From Fidelibacterota bacterium (lineage in GTDB: Bacteria; Fidelibacterota; Marinisomatia; SCGC-AAA003-L08; D37C17), in the NCBI GenBank assembly GCA_030748955.1, contig JASMKZ010000008.1:1-45599 (forward strand): a stretch of DNA of 45,599 bases. Direction: 5' to 3'. A program made the translations under genes and the position numbers. The notes beneath the pieces were generated by a model, which searched no databases, had not been told where the DNA came from, and saw only the letters and a list, made by a program, of their open reading frames with translations. Below, piece after piece: positions 36,137-44,769 of the stretch (its first letter is position 1; every line of letters starts with the position of its first letter).

Positions 36137-37423
36137 ATGAAAATTATAAGAGTATTCCCAGATAGTTTAGGAGAGACCATTGGCATTCAACCTGGAGATC
36201 GATTATTGAAAATCAATGGTAAACGCGTACAGGACGAAATTGATTATCAATTCCGTATGACGGAAGAGGTACTTACATTAGATTTCGAAATATCCGGTCG
36301 TATGGAAAAAATAGAAATCGAAAAAGAGTATGATGATGATTTAGGGGTGGAGTTTGAAGAGATGAAAATCCGCAGTTGTGCCAATAATTGTGTTTTTTGT
36401 TTTGTAGATCAAAATCCACCTGAAATGCGGAAGGGTATGTACTTTCGGGATGGGGATTATCGTATGTCTTATCTTCATGGTCATTATATTACCATGACAA
36501 ATATGGGTCAGAATGAATTGAACCGTGTTGTTGAGCAGCGACTCTCACCCCTTTATATTTCTGTTCACGTGACCGATATTCAGCAAAGACAAAAACTTTT
36601 TCTGTATAAAAAGGATGATGGTCTTCTTGCAAAATTAGAATATCTAACATATAATGGAATTGAACTGCATACTCAAATTGTTTTAATGCCGGATTTAAAC
36701 GATGGTGAGTTCCTAAATAAAACGTTGGAGGATTTATACCATTATTATCCCTCTGTGAAATCCTGCACTATAGTACCAGTTGGCTTGACAGGGCATCGTA
36801 AAGGGTTAATGGAAATTAAATCTGCCGATAAAAAATATGCTGAAAATTTGCTTAATGAAATAACGCAGATGAGAAATCAATTTCCAGGTAGAAAATCTCC
36901 ATTTGTTCTCTACTCTGATGAATGGTTCATTCTGGCTGAGCAGCCTTTTCCGCCCTTATCTGATTATGGCGGATTAGATCTAGCTGAAAATGGAGTGGGG
37001 CAAGTTAGGCAATTTCTTACTTTGTTTGAAGAAGAATCTGCTAACTTTCCCAGTGCATTAGCTTTTGAAACCAATATCACTTTGGCAACGGGAATATTGG
37101 TTTATGAGACCTTTCAAAAAGAAGTTCTCCCCATATTAAATCAGATTGATAATCTAACGGTTACTCTTTTACCTATTATTAATAAATTTTATGGAGAATC
37201 TATAACAGTAACTGGGCTATTAACGGGTACAGATATTATTACCCAATTAGCTTCTAAAAATTTGGGTGATGCTGTTTGGATGAGCCATAGAATTCTAAAT
37301 GATGAGGGCACCTTAACCCTAGATAATTTGACATTAGACGATATTTCAAATGCCATTGATTGTCCATTACAATTGAGCAATGATAGTTTTTTAACACTTT
37401 TAGATAATTTAATTCATGCCTAA
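36137..37423 (+). CDS. DUF512 radical-SAM-like protein with PDZ-like N-terminus
   Basis: A conserved bacterial protein of 428 residues with unknown reaction. The N-terminus is PDZ-like (PDSLGETIGIQPGDRLLKING). The middle has a CxxxCxxC cluster (C81, C85, C88 in CANNCVFCFVDQNPP), the signature of radical-SAM enzymes binding a [4Fe-4S] cluster. The DUF512 domain makes up the C-terminal half. The gene overlaps der by eight bases, a linkage also seen in other bacteria and suggestive of a ribosome or RNA-related role (inference). No signal peptide, so cytoplasmic. Confidence 0.88.
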   Translation: MKIIRVFPDSLGETIGIQPGDRLLKINGKRVQDEIDYQFRMTEEVLTLDFEISGRMEKIEIEKEYDDDLGVEFEEMKIRSCANNCVFCFVDQNPPEMRKGMYFRDGDYRMSYLHGHYITMTNMGQNELNRVVEQRLSPLYISVHVTDIQQRQKLFLYKKDDGLLAKLEYLTYNGIELHTQIVLMPDLNDGEFLNKTLEDLYHYYPSVKSCTIVPVGLTGHRKGLMEIKSADKKYAENLLNEITQMRNQFPGRKSPFVLYSDEWFILAEQPFPPLSDYGGLDLAENGVGQVRQFLTLFEEESANFPSALAFETNITLATGILVYETFQKEVLPILNQIDNLTVTLLPIINKFYGESITVTGLLTGTDIITQLASKNLGDAVWMSHRILNDEGTLTLDNLTLDDISNAIDCPLQLSNDSFLTLLDNLIHA

Positions 37424-38732
37424 CCCAACTATTGCAATTTTAGGAAAACCAAATGTTGGTAAATCCACTTTATTCAACCGACTTGTAGGGGCTGGACATT
37501 CAATTGTATCTCCTGAAGAAGGAGTGACCCGTGATCGAATATATGGTAGATTTGATTGGTGTGGAAGGGAATTTAATCTTATAGATACTGGTGGATATAT
37601 TCCGGCTTCTGAAGATATCATTGAAAATCATGTTAGGCTTCAGGCAGAAATTGCAGCAAATGAAGCCGATATGGTACTTTTATTGGTTGATGGAAGATCT
37701 CCCATTACAACATCAGATCAGTATTTAGCAGATCAAATACAGAAATCAGAAAAACCCTATATTCTGGCAGTGAATAAAATTGATGAACTGAAAATGGAAG
37801 ATTCTGCATTATCTTTTTATGAATTAGGATTAGGTGAATTTTATACTTTATCTGCCCAAAACAACCGATCTGTAGGAGATATGTTAGACGGTGTTGCACA
37901 GAAACTTCCTGAAAAAGATTTTAAGGATGAACATGTAAAAGATTGCGTCAATTTGGCTATAGTGGGAATGCCAAATGTGGGTAAGAGTTCATTAATGAAT
38001 GGATTACTTCAGGAGGAGAAGTCCATTGTCACACCAATTGCAGGGACAACTCGGGATTCTATTGATTCATTTCTTCGCTATGATAAACAGGATTTTCGTC
38101 TTATTGACACTGCTGGGCTTAGAAAAAAATCAAAAATAACCGGTGATATTGAATTTTACAGCACAGTCCGTACTTTTAGAGTCATACAGGATTGCGATTT
38201 AGCAGCAGTTCTTATTGATGCTGATAAGGGTTTTAATAATCAGGACAAAGATATAATTCGACATGTTATAGATTCGGGAAAAGGATTGATCATCGTTATC
38301 AATAAATGGGATTTACTGAAAAAAGATACACATACCCAAAAAGAGTACTGCCAAGATATTTACGGCCAATTTCCCATGCTTGAGTATTATCCTATTTTAT
38401 TTATTTCAGTTGCCCATAATTTGCGTACGCGGGAAGTTTTAAAAACTTCCTTGGAAGTATATAAAGAACGTCAACGGAAATTGAAAACCTCTGATGTAAA
38501 CGATTTTATCAAGAAAGCCATGGCGTATCACTCTCCTCCAATATTAAAAGGTAAAAATATTACCATAAAATATGGAGCCCAAGTGCACCATTCTCCACCA
38601 ATCTTTGCTTTCTTCTCCAATCATCCTAATGATATTCCTCTGCAATATAAACGCTATTTGGAAAACAGGCTCCGTGACAATTTTGGATTTAATGGCGTCC
38701 CTATCAAAATATCTTTCCGGGGAAATAAGTGA
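37416..38732 (+). CDS. der: Ribosome-associated double GTPase Der (EngA)
   Basis: Der has two tandem GTPase domains and a KH-like domain and is needed for 50S subunit maturation. Both P-loops are present (ILGKPNVGKSTLFNRL near residue 8 and IVGMPNVGKSSLMNGLL near 185). Each has its switch and NKxD motif (AVNKIDE, VINKWDLL). The C-terminal KH-like domain (AYHSPPILKGKNITIKYG, RYLENRLRDNFGFNGVPI) completes a normal 438-residue protein. The start overlaps the DUF512 gene, and the stop overlaps the next gene as GTGA. Confidence 0.97.
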   Translation: MPNPTIAILGKPNVGKSTLFNRLVGAGHSIVSPEEGVTRDRIYGRFDWCGREFNLIDTGGYIPASEDIIENHVRLQAEIAANEADMVLLLVDGRSPITTSDQYLADQIQKSEKPYILAVNKIDELKMEDSALSFYELGLGEFYTLSAQNNRSVGDMLDGVAQKLPEKDFKDEHVKDCVNLAIVGMPNVGKSSLMNGLLQEEKSIVTPIAGTTRDSIDSFLRYDKQDFRLIDTAGLRKKSKITGDIEFYSTVRTFRVIQDCDLAAVLIDADKGFNNQDKDIIRHVIDSGKGLIIVINKWDLLKKDTHTQKEYCQDIYGQFPMLEYYPILFISVAHNLRTREVLKTSLEVYKERQRKLKTSDVNDFIKKAMAYHSPPILKGKNITIKYGAQVHHSPPIFAFFSNHPNDIPLQYKRYLENRLRDNFGFNGVPIKISFRGNK

Positions 38733-40540
38733 AAAATATTACTTTGTTTGGTATAATATTTTTGTCATTAGTTTTTGCAAGAATAGATTGCCTTGGGAAT
38801 GAGAATGCGCGAAGTATGTCATGTGATGGGAGGGTTATTAAAGATAGCCAGTATTATACATCCGATAGTTTATTTTGTATACATTATAATACCCAAAGTG
38901 GTGATTTAGACACAACAGATTTAAACAATAATAATATTCCGGATTATATTGAAGAAGTTGGTATCATGGCAGATTCTGCGCGAAATGTGTTAGTGTATAA
39001 ATTACAATATGATGATGTACCAGCTGACACTGATGGAATTTATGATATTTATTTAAAAGATTATGGCAAGGGCACTTTTGGTCATTGCTGTAAGGATTTT
39101 CCATCTCAGAACATTTATGGTCAGACTTCATATCTTCAAATTGATACTGACTATAATAATAATTTACCATCTGATTTTGTTAATTCAGGTTTAGAATTCA
39201 TGCGTATAACACTAGTTCATGAATATTTTCATGCTATACAATATGGATATAGAGGATCAGGAATTGATCCTTATTTTTATGAAATGACCTCTATGTGGAT
39301 TGAGGATGTAATAGTACCTGATGGTGACGATTATTTAGATTGGCCAATTTGGAATTTAATTAATAACCCTGAAAAAGATTTTGGTACTTTAGGTCCCGGT
39401 TATGAACTTGCACTTTTTGGACACTATCTAAGTAGTTATCTAGATCCAAATGGAAAATTAAATGTATTAAATAGTACCATAATGAGAGAAATATGGACAA
39501 GATATGGCTCAAATAGTGGAACTGCATTGTCTGCAATTAAAGATGTACTTAATGGTGAAAATTACCCCTTGTTTATTGAATGCTGGGTAGATTTTATAAG
39601 TCGTAATTTATACAATGGTATATATGATGATATGGATAATCCACATTATTATTATATTGATCAGACATTGATTGATCCAATTAAAACAACAAGTACTATG
39701 TTAACAGACAGCGCTTTAATTGAATTGGATTTGGATAATAAATCAGTAGCAATTGAATCTTTCCTTATTGATAGTTTAGAATCCCTAATTACCGTTGAAC
39801 ACGGAATAGAGAATTTCATCGGTAGGGTGGCAATTATATCAACCGATAACTATGAATATAATAATTTATTTTGGGGAAGTGATACAACTGTAGAAGAATC
39901 ATTTAATAATGCAGAAGTTCATTTTGTTTACGGGATAGATGGATCTTCCACCACCCTCCCCATTGAAATTACTGCCCATACCGTACCCTTGCCTCCGTTA
40001 AGCCTCATGGTAGTTGCTGCCCAAGATAGCATAGTTTTATCATGGAATCCATCACCTGGGCCAGGTGAGAATTTATCCTATGTGGTTTTTCGTGATAATG
40101 ATTCAATCTACGTTCTTAATGATACAAATTATGTAGATAAAAATATAGAGGGAGGACAGTCTTATACATATAAAGTCACCTGTCAAAATACTGTAGGAGA
40201 ATCTTCAGCCAGTAATACAATATCTATTATGAGTTGGCCAGATGAAGAAAACGTAATAAGCTCTACAATTATGAATATTTATCCCAATCCTATTAGACAG
40301 TCACAAGAGCTAACCATATTGTATGCACTAGATTCAGATTATCCAAAACCAATTGTTAATCTTATCAATGTTCGAGGGGAAGTGGTGAACAGCATTAAAT
40401 TATCTTCGTTTTCTCAGGGATGGCATCGGGAAAACATTAATTCAATTCTTAATACTAATCCATCTAATGGCGTATATTTTATTCGTCTTCAACCAGATCA
40501 AGAATCTAGACACACTAAAAAGATTACCATTTTAAATTAA
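38729..40540 (+). CDS. T9SS-exported metalloprotease-like protein (MXAN_6640 type)
   Basis: An exported 603-residue protein. The signal peptide spans about residues 2-17. The catalytic part holds LVHEYFHAIQYGY with the zinc motif HExxH at 164-168 and a following WIED that could supply the third ligand, as in MXAN_6640-type putative metalloproteases. A fibronectin type III domain (SIVLSWNPSPGPGENLSYVV) follows. The last 90 residues are a T9SS type A sorting domain: NIYPNPIRQSQELTILY, then VINxRGE-like VNLINVRGEVV, NGVYFIRLQ and a C-terminal KKITILN. It should therefore cross the outer membrane by the Por system. The GTG start overlaps the der stop. Confidence 0.82.
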   Translation: MKNITLFGIIFLSLVFARIDCLGNENARSMSCDGRVIKDSQYYTSDSLFCIHYNTQSGDLDTTDLNNNNIPDYIEEVGIMADSARNVLVYKLQYDDVPADTDGIYDIYLKDYGKGTFGHCCKDFPSQNIYGQTSYLQIDTDYNNNLPSDFVNSGLEFMRITLVHEYFHAIQYGYRGSGIDPYFYEMTSMWIEDVIVPDGDDYLDWPIWNLINNPEKDFGTLGPGYELALFGHYLSSYLDPNGKLNVLNSTIMREIWTRYGSNSGTALSAIKDVLNGENYPLFIECWVDFISRNLYNGIYDDMDNPHYYYIDQTLIDPIKTTSTMLTDSALIELDLDNKSVAIESFLIDSLESLITVEHGIENFIGRVAIISTDNYEYNNLFWGSDTTVEESFNNAEVHFVYGIDGSSTTLPIEITAHTVPLPPLSLMVVAAQDSIVLSWNPSPGPGENLSYVVFRDNDSIYVLNDTNYVDKNIEGGQSYTYKVTCQNTVGESSASNTISIMSWPDEENVISSTIMNIYPNPIRQSQELTILYALDSDYPKPIVNLINVRGEVVNSIKLSSFSQGWHRENINSILNTNPSNGVYFIRLQPDQESRHTKKITILN

Positions 40541-41145
40541 TGGAGGAATTCACCCTTTCTTCCAAATCTGAGGGGAAGTACCATGAAAAAGGTTCCATAT
40601 TTTCTGCCTTTGCCATTCCCGTTTCTGACGTTTTTGAGATAAAAGCAAATTTACACCAACTAAAAGAACAATTTCCAGGTGCGAACCATATCTGTTATGG
40701 ATATCGAATCAAGGAAAGAGGACGATTAGACGAATTTGCTACAGATGCGGGAGAACCAAAGGGGAGTTCCGGATTACCTATTCTTAATGTATTAAAACGA
40801 AATCAAATTGTAGATGCAGTTATTTTTGTCGTTCGTCATTTTGGTGGAAGTAAATTAGGTATAGCAGGACTCATTAACGCCTACGGGGCGGCAGCAGAAG
40901 AGACTATCGAAAATGCCAAGATTAAAAAATGGGTACAATTAGAAAAATTTTCATTTAGCTATAATTATGATTTGCAAAATAAAGTGGATTCAATTCTTCA
41001 GAAATTTAAAGTGAATATTATTAAATCTGATTTTGGGGAATCCATTCAAGTTGAATTGGAGATCGATATGGAAAAAAACGAAGAATTAAAGAAAGAGTTG
41101 AAAGAAGCTTCAAACGGTACTATTAGGGTAATACAAGCTTCCTAG
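40540..41145 (+). CDS. YigZ/IMPACT family protein
   Basis: A conserved cytoplasmic protein of 201 residues, related to yeast Yih1/IMPACT. The UPF0029 N-terminal domain is recognisable by YGYRI, DAGEPKGSSGLPIL and VVRHFGGSKLGIAGLINAYG. The C-terminal half (about 135-200) fits the DUF1949 ferredoxin-like domain. Function in bacteria is not settled; links to translation control are known for the eukaryotic family. The ATG overlaps the stop of the exported protease gene (TAATGG), so the two may share a transcript. It converges on queC. Confidence 0.93.
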   Translation: MEEFTLSSKSEGKYHEKGSIFSAFAIPVSDVFEIKANLHQLKEQFPGANHICYGYRIKERGRLDEFATDAGEPKGSSGLPILNVLKRNQIVDAVIFVVRHFGGSKLGIAGLINAYGAAAEETIENAKIKKWVQLEKFSFSYNYDLQNKVDSILQKFKVNIIKSDFGESIQVELEIDMEKNEELKKELKEASNGTIRVIQAS

Positions 41146-41172
41146 ATCATTTATGACTGTCATACAATTAAT

Positions 41173-41835
41173 TTAACTGAGGATTGGATCCCGAACACCT
41201 GCCTGTTCAAATCCTCTTGCTCTCAGGGCACAGGAATCACATTCACCACAGGGAACATCTTCATTCTTATAGCAACTCCAGGTGAGGTAGATGGGAGCAT
41301 TTAGGGCAATCCCTTTTTCCACAATTTCTTTTTTTGACAAATTAATGAGTGGAGTAATAATTTTGATCTGTGTTCCAGGTTTAGTGCCGGCATCAATGCT
41401 TTGTTCAAAGGCGTCAAAAAAAGATCGTCTGCAATCTGGATAACCAGATGAATCTTCTTCTACAGCTCCCACATAAATAGCCTCAGCTCCCAATACCTCT
41501 GCCCAACTGGTGGAGGCGGCTAAAATATTTGCATTACGGAAAGGAACGTACGAAATTGGAATGTCATCACTTTCCAAATCAGCATTGGGAACCTCAATAT
41601 TTTCATCTGTAAGACAAGAAGCACCGATATCAACAAGGTGGGAGATATTCACCACCAATTTTTGGTCCACCTGGTAGTAATGGGCAATCTCACTAAATGC
41701 CATCAGTTCTCTAGACTCTGTCCGTTGACCATAATTAATGTGCAGGAATGCTGGTTTATAACCATGCGCAATGGCAGAAGCTACTGTAACACAGCTATCC
41801 ATTCCACCGGAAACCAATATGACCGCAACTTTCAA
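41173..41835 (-). CDS. queC: 7-cyano-7-deazaguanine synthase QueC
   Basis: QueC converts 7-carboxy-7-deazaguanine to preQ0 using ATP and ammonia, a late step towards queuosine. The 220 residues carry the PP-loop SGGMDS at 9-14 and four zinc cysteines near the end (C188, C196, C199, C202). The HINYGQRTESRE segment is typical. It is the last gene of the minus-strand operon, 70 bases after queE. queD and queF are not in this window. Confidence 0.96.
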   Translation of the reverse strand: MKVAVILVSGGMDSCVTVASAIAHGYKPAFLHINYGQRTESRELMAFSEIAHYYQVDQKLVVNISHLVDIGASCLTDENIEVPNADLESDDIPISYVPFRNANILAASTSWAEVLGAEAIYVGAVEEDSSGYPDCRRSFFDAFEQSIDAGTKPGTQIKIITPLINLSKKEIVEKGIALNAPIYLTWSCYKNEDVPCGECDSCALRARGFEQAGVRDPILS

Positions 41836-41905
41836 TGAAAAATGACAATTGATAATTGAAAAAGTGCCAATAATTCAACATTCCACAAACTTAAATCTTC
41901 AATCA

Positions 41906-42547
41906 TCAAACTCCTTGTTTGTCCGTACTCCATATCATCTTATGCATTTGCATTTGCATCCTCACAGGCAGGTTTTCAGCTAATATCCATTTTACCATTA
42001 TCTTTGGGTCAATTTTCCCAAAGGTGGGAGAAAATAATAAGGTGCATATTTTGTCCAGAGAATATTCTGTAATTCTATCTCTTGCCCAATTAAAATCTTC
42101 TCTATTACCGATAACAAATTTTACTTCATCATGAGGTTGTAGGTCTTCCACAATGGACCATAAATTCTTCTTTTCCATTGTGCTGGATGGGCATTTAAAA
42201 TCCACTATTTTAATAACCTCTTTAGGGACATCTGAAATAGAGAGTGACCCACCCGTCTCTAGCATTACTTCGTAGTTACTATTTACCAATTTATTCAGAA
42301 GGCTGATACATTTATCCTGAAATAGAGGCTCACCGCCAGTGACCTCTACTAAATTGCAGTCCCATTGTTTAATTTCATTCATGATATGAGTAATTTCCAT
42401 ATCTTTACCTTCATAAAAGGCATATTCCGTATCACAGTAAGTGCAGCGCAGATTACAATAGGTAAAACGTATAAAAATACAGGACCGTCCCGCATGGGTG
42501 GACTCTCCCTGAACCGAGTAATAAATCTCATTTATCTTCAACGCCAT
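41906..42547 (-). CDS. queE: 7-carboxy-7-deazaguanine synthase QueE
   Basis: QueE is a radical-SAM enzyme that contracts 6-carboxytetrahydropterin to 7-carboxy-7-deazaguanine. The cluster cysteines C31, C35 and C38 lie in FTYCNLRCTYCDT, the usual CxxxCxxC. EIYYSVQGESTHAGRSCIFIR at the start and EVTGGEPLFQ are family hallmarks. At 213 residues it has a normal length. Its neighbour queC acts on its product. It starts 13 bases after thrB, so the four genes thrC-thrB-queE-queC probably form one transcript. Confidence 0.96.
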   Translation of the reverse strand: MALKINEIYYSVQGESTHAGRSCIFIRFTYCNLRCTYCDTEYAFYEGKDMEITHIMNEIKQWDCNLVEVTGGEPLFQDKCISLLNKLVNSNYEVMLETGGSLSISDVPKEVIKIVDFKCPSSTMEKKNLWSIVEDLQPHDEVKFVIGNREDFNWARDRITEYSLDKICTLLFSPTFGKIDPKIMVKWILAENLPVRMQMQMHKMIWSTDKQGV

Positions 42548-42560
42548 GGAGAAATTTAAT

Positions 42561-43508
42561 TTAAGTAATTATTCCGCTTTTTATGATCCCTGAACCTTCT
42601 ACAGAGGAGGTTGTAATGAGCGAATTACATTCAACCCCTTTATTATTAAATGCTGTTACCATGGCAGATTCAATTTTTTCAGCAGTCTTTTGTGAGTTGG
42701 TAATGGCAAAAACCGTGGGACCTGAACCTGAAATAGTCATTCCATGGGCACCGGATTCTAATGCAGCTTCCTTTGCTTCGGGAAATCCAGGTATTAACGT
42801 TGATCGCGTGGGTTCGATAATATAATCAAATAAATTATCTTTAAGTAAATTATAGTCATTTTTACAAAATGCGGCGGTAATACTTGCTGTGTTGGCCATA
42901 TTTACGACAAAATCTGATAAGCTAACATTCTCTGGCAGTATTTTTCGCGAATCCTTAGTGAGGATTTTAACTTTTGGCATTACCATAATAATGATTAGAT
43001 CAGAAATGACACCCAATGGCGTAACTTCTAATGGATTTAGTGATCGAGTGAGGGTAGCGCCCCCATAAATTGCTGGTGCAACATTATCTGCAAAGTAACC
43101 ACCACTGACAGAATATTCACCTGTCATTGCTGCCTTCAGAACCTTTGTTTTTGGAAGCGAATTACCAAACAGACAATTGACAGCATTGGCCCCTGCCACA
43201 GCGGACGCAGCACTGCTACCCAGTCCACTACCAGATGGCATGCCTTTGGTAATGGTAAGTGCCACACCGGCGGTGATATCCATGAGTTTCAGTGCTTTTT
43301 TGGCAGCAATTCCAGCTGTATTGTTATCTGGATTGGTAGAAATATCATGGTCAGCTTCTAAAACAGCCTCAATTATCAAATCATTTCCAGGGATTTCTTT
43401 GGCTTCTACAATATCACTTATTCCTTTAATGGCAAGTCCCAATACATCAAACCCCGGTCCAATATTACCAATGGTTGCAGGTGCAAATACTTTTACTGAT
43501 CTGCTCAT
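42561..43508 (-). CDS. thrB: Homoserine kinase
   Basis: ThrB phosphorylates homoserine for threonine synthesis; it is a GHMP kinase. The 315 residues include the N-terminal APATIGNIGPGFDVLGLA and the ATP-binding GHMP motif PSGSGLGSSAAS at 91-102. GMTISGSGPTVFAI near the end is the third GHMP motif. The start overlaps the thrC stop by four bases, so the two are translationally coupled. Confidence 0.96.
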   Translation of the reverse strand: MSRSVKVFAPATIGNIGPGFDVLGLAIKGISDIVEAKEIPGNDLIIEAVLEADHDISTNPDNNTAGIAAKKALKLMDITAGVALTITKGMPSGSGLGSSAASAVAGANAVNCLFGNSLPKTKVLKAAMTGEYSVSGGYFADNVAPAIYGGATLTRSLNPLEVTPLGVISDLIIIMVMPKVKILTKDSRKILPENVSLSDFVVNMANTASITAAFCKNDYNLLKDNLFDYIIEPTRSTLIPGFPEAKEAALESGAHGMTISGSGPTVFAITNSQKTAEKIESAMVTAFNNKGVECNSLITTSSVEGSGIIKSGIIT

Positions 43509-44761
43509 AGGTTTAATGCACTCTCTAGCGTTTCTAAATCTGGTATAATGCTGAGTGTTTGATTAGCAAATTGATTTGCACTATTTCCATGATACTCAAC
43601 AGATGTATTTGAAAATTTACTTCCATGGGCAGTGAGAATAACAACCACATCTTCATTTTCTTTAATGATTCCATTTCTATTCAGTTTCATTGCTCCAGCT
43701 ACCGCTACAGCACTATTAGGGCAAATAGATATTCCCAATTGGTCAATTTGTGCTTTCCAGTCCATTATTTCCATTTCAGATACTACTTCAACAATCCCCT
43801 TGAAATGTTTTAATTCTCTCACAGATTTTTTATAACTCACCGGGTTTCCAATTTGGATAGCAGAAGCCTTGGTGGGTTTTGCATTTTGTGGAATTAATTC
43901 TAAATACCCATTCTGGAAACTTTTGTATAATGGGGATGCGCCTTCAGTTTGGATGCCTGCCAAGCGAGGCAATTTATCAATTATACCCAGGTCATATAAT
44001 TCTCGCAATCCTTTACCCAGAGCAGAAATATTCCCCGCATTCCCTACAGGAATAACGAACCAATCGGGTACTTCCCAATTCAGTTGATGCAGGGTTTCAA
44101 TGCCGATTGCTTTCTGACCTTCAATGCGTACAGAATTCATGGAATTAAGAAGGTATATATTATGCTTTTTAATTAGCTGTTGTACCAATTTCATGCAGCC
44201 GTCAAAGTCCGTTTCTACGCCTACTGTCAATGCACCAAATGATATGGGTTGTGCTAGTTGTTCAGGAGATATTTTTCCTTTAGGAAGCAGAACAATGCCC
44301 TTCATATTTGAGGTTGCACCGGCATATGCTGCCATGGCAGCGGAGGTATCACCCGTTGAAGCACAAATAACTTTTTCACATCCTAAATGGTTTGCCCAGG
44401 AAACCCCTGAAACCATACCTCTGTCTTTGAAACTCAAGGTGGGATTCATTCCCTCATGTTTCAATTTTATACTTTTAAATTGAAGGAAAGAATGGGTTAC
44501 ATCATAAAGAGGGGTGTTCCCCTCTGAAAGCGTAATAATGGATGAATTAGGGAGAGAAGGGAATAAAATTGATTTATAGTTGCTAAATGCAATTTCAGCC
44601 ATACTTGAATCTAGGGATTTTTTATATGATTGGGGATCGGGGATTGCTGATTCTAAATCATGCATAACCTCCAATAAATCTCCACAATCGCAGCGGTATC
44701 GTATTTCCTTAATATTGTATTCCTTAAAACAGGAAATACATTTAAAAATGGATAGAGCCAT
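43505..44761 (-). CDS. thrC: Threonine synthase
   Basis: ThrC turns phosphohomoserine into threonine using pyridoxal phosphate. The 418 residues begin with a zinc-ribbon-like cysteine set (C8, C11, C24, C26) seen in the archaeal/Bacillus-type family. The cofactor lysine is K112 in TLSFKDRGM, and PVGNAGNISALGKGL is the phosphate-binding glycine loop. thrB follows with a four-base overlap. The gene lies eight bases after MmgE/PrpD, suggesting a shared transcript. Confidence 0.95.
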   Translation of the reverse strand: MALSIFKCISCFKEYNIKEIRYRCDCGDLLEVMHDLESAIPDPQSYKKSLDSSMAEIAFSNYKSILFPSLPNSSIITLSEGNTPLYDVTHSFLQFKSIKLKHEGMNPTLSFKDRGMVSGVSWANHLGCEKVICASTGDTSAAMAAYAGATSNMKGIVLLPKGKISPEQLAQPISFGALTVGVETDFDGCMKLVQQLIKKHNIYLLNSMNSVRIEGQKAIGIETLHQLNWEVPDWFVIPVGNAGNISALGKGLRELYDLGIIDKLPRLAGIQTEGASPLYKSFQNGYLELIPQNAKPTKASAIQIGNPVSYKKSVRELKHFKGIVEVVSEMEIMDWKAQIDQLGISICPNSAVAVAGAMKLNRNGIIKENEDVVVILTAHGSKFSNTSVEYHGNSANQFANQTLSIIPDLETLESALNL

Positions 44762-44769
44762 TTTAAGGG

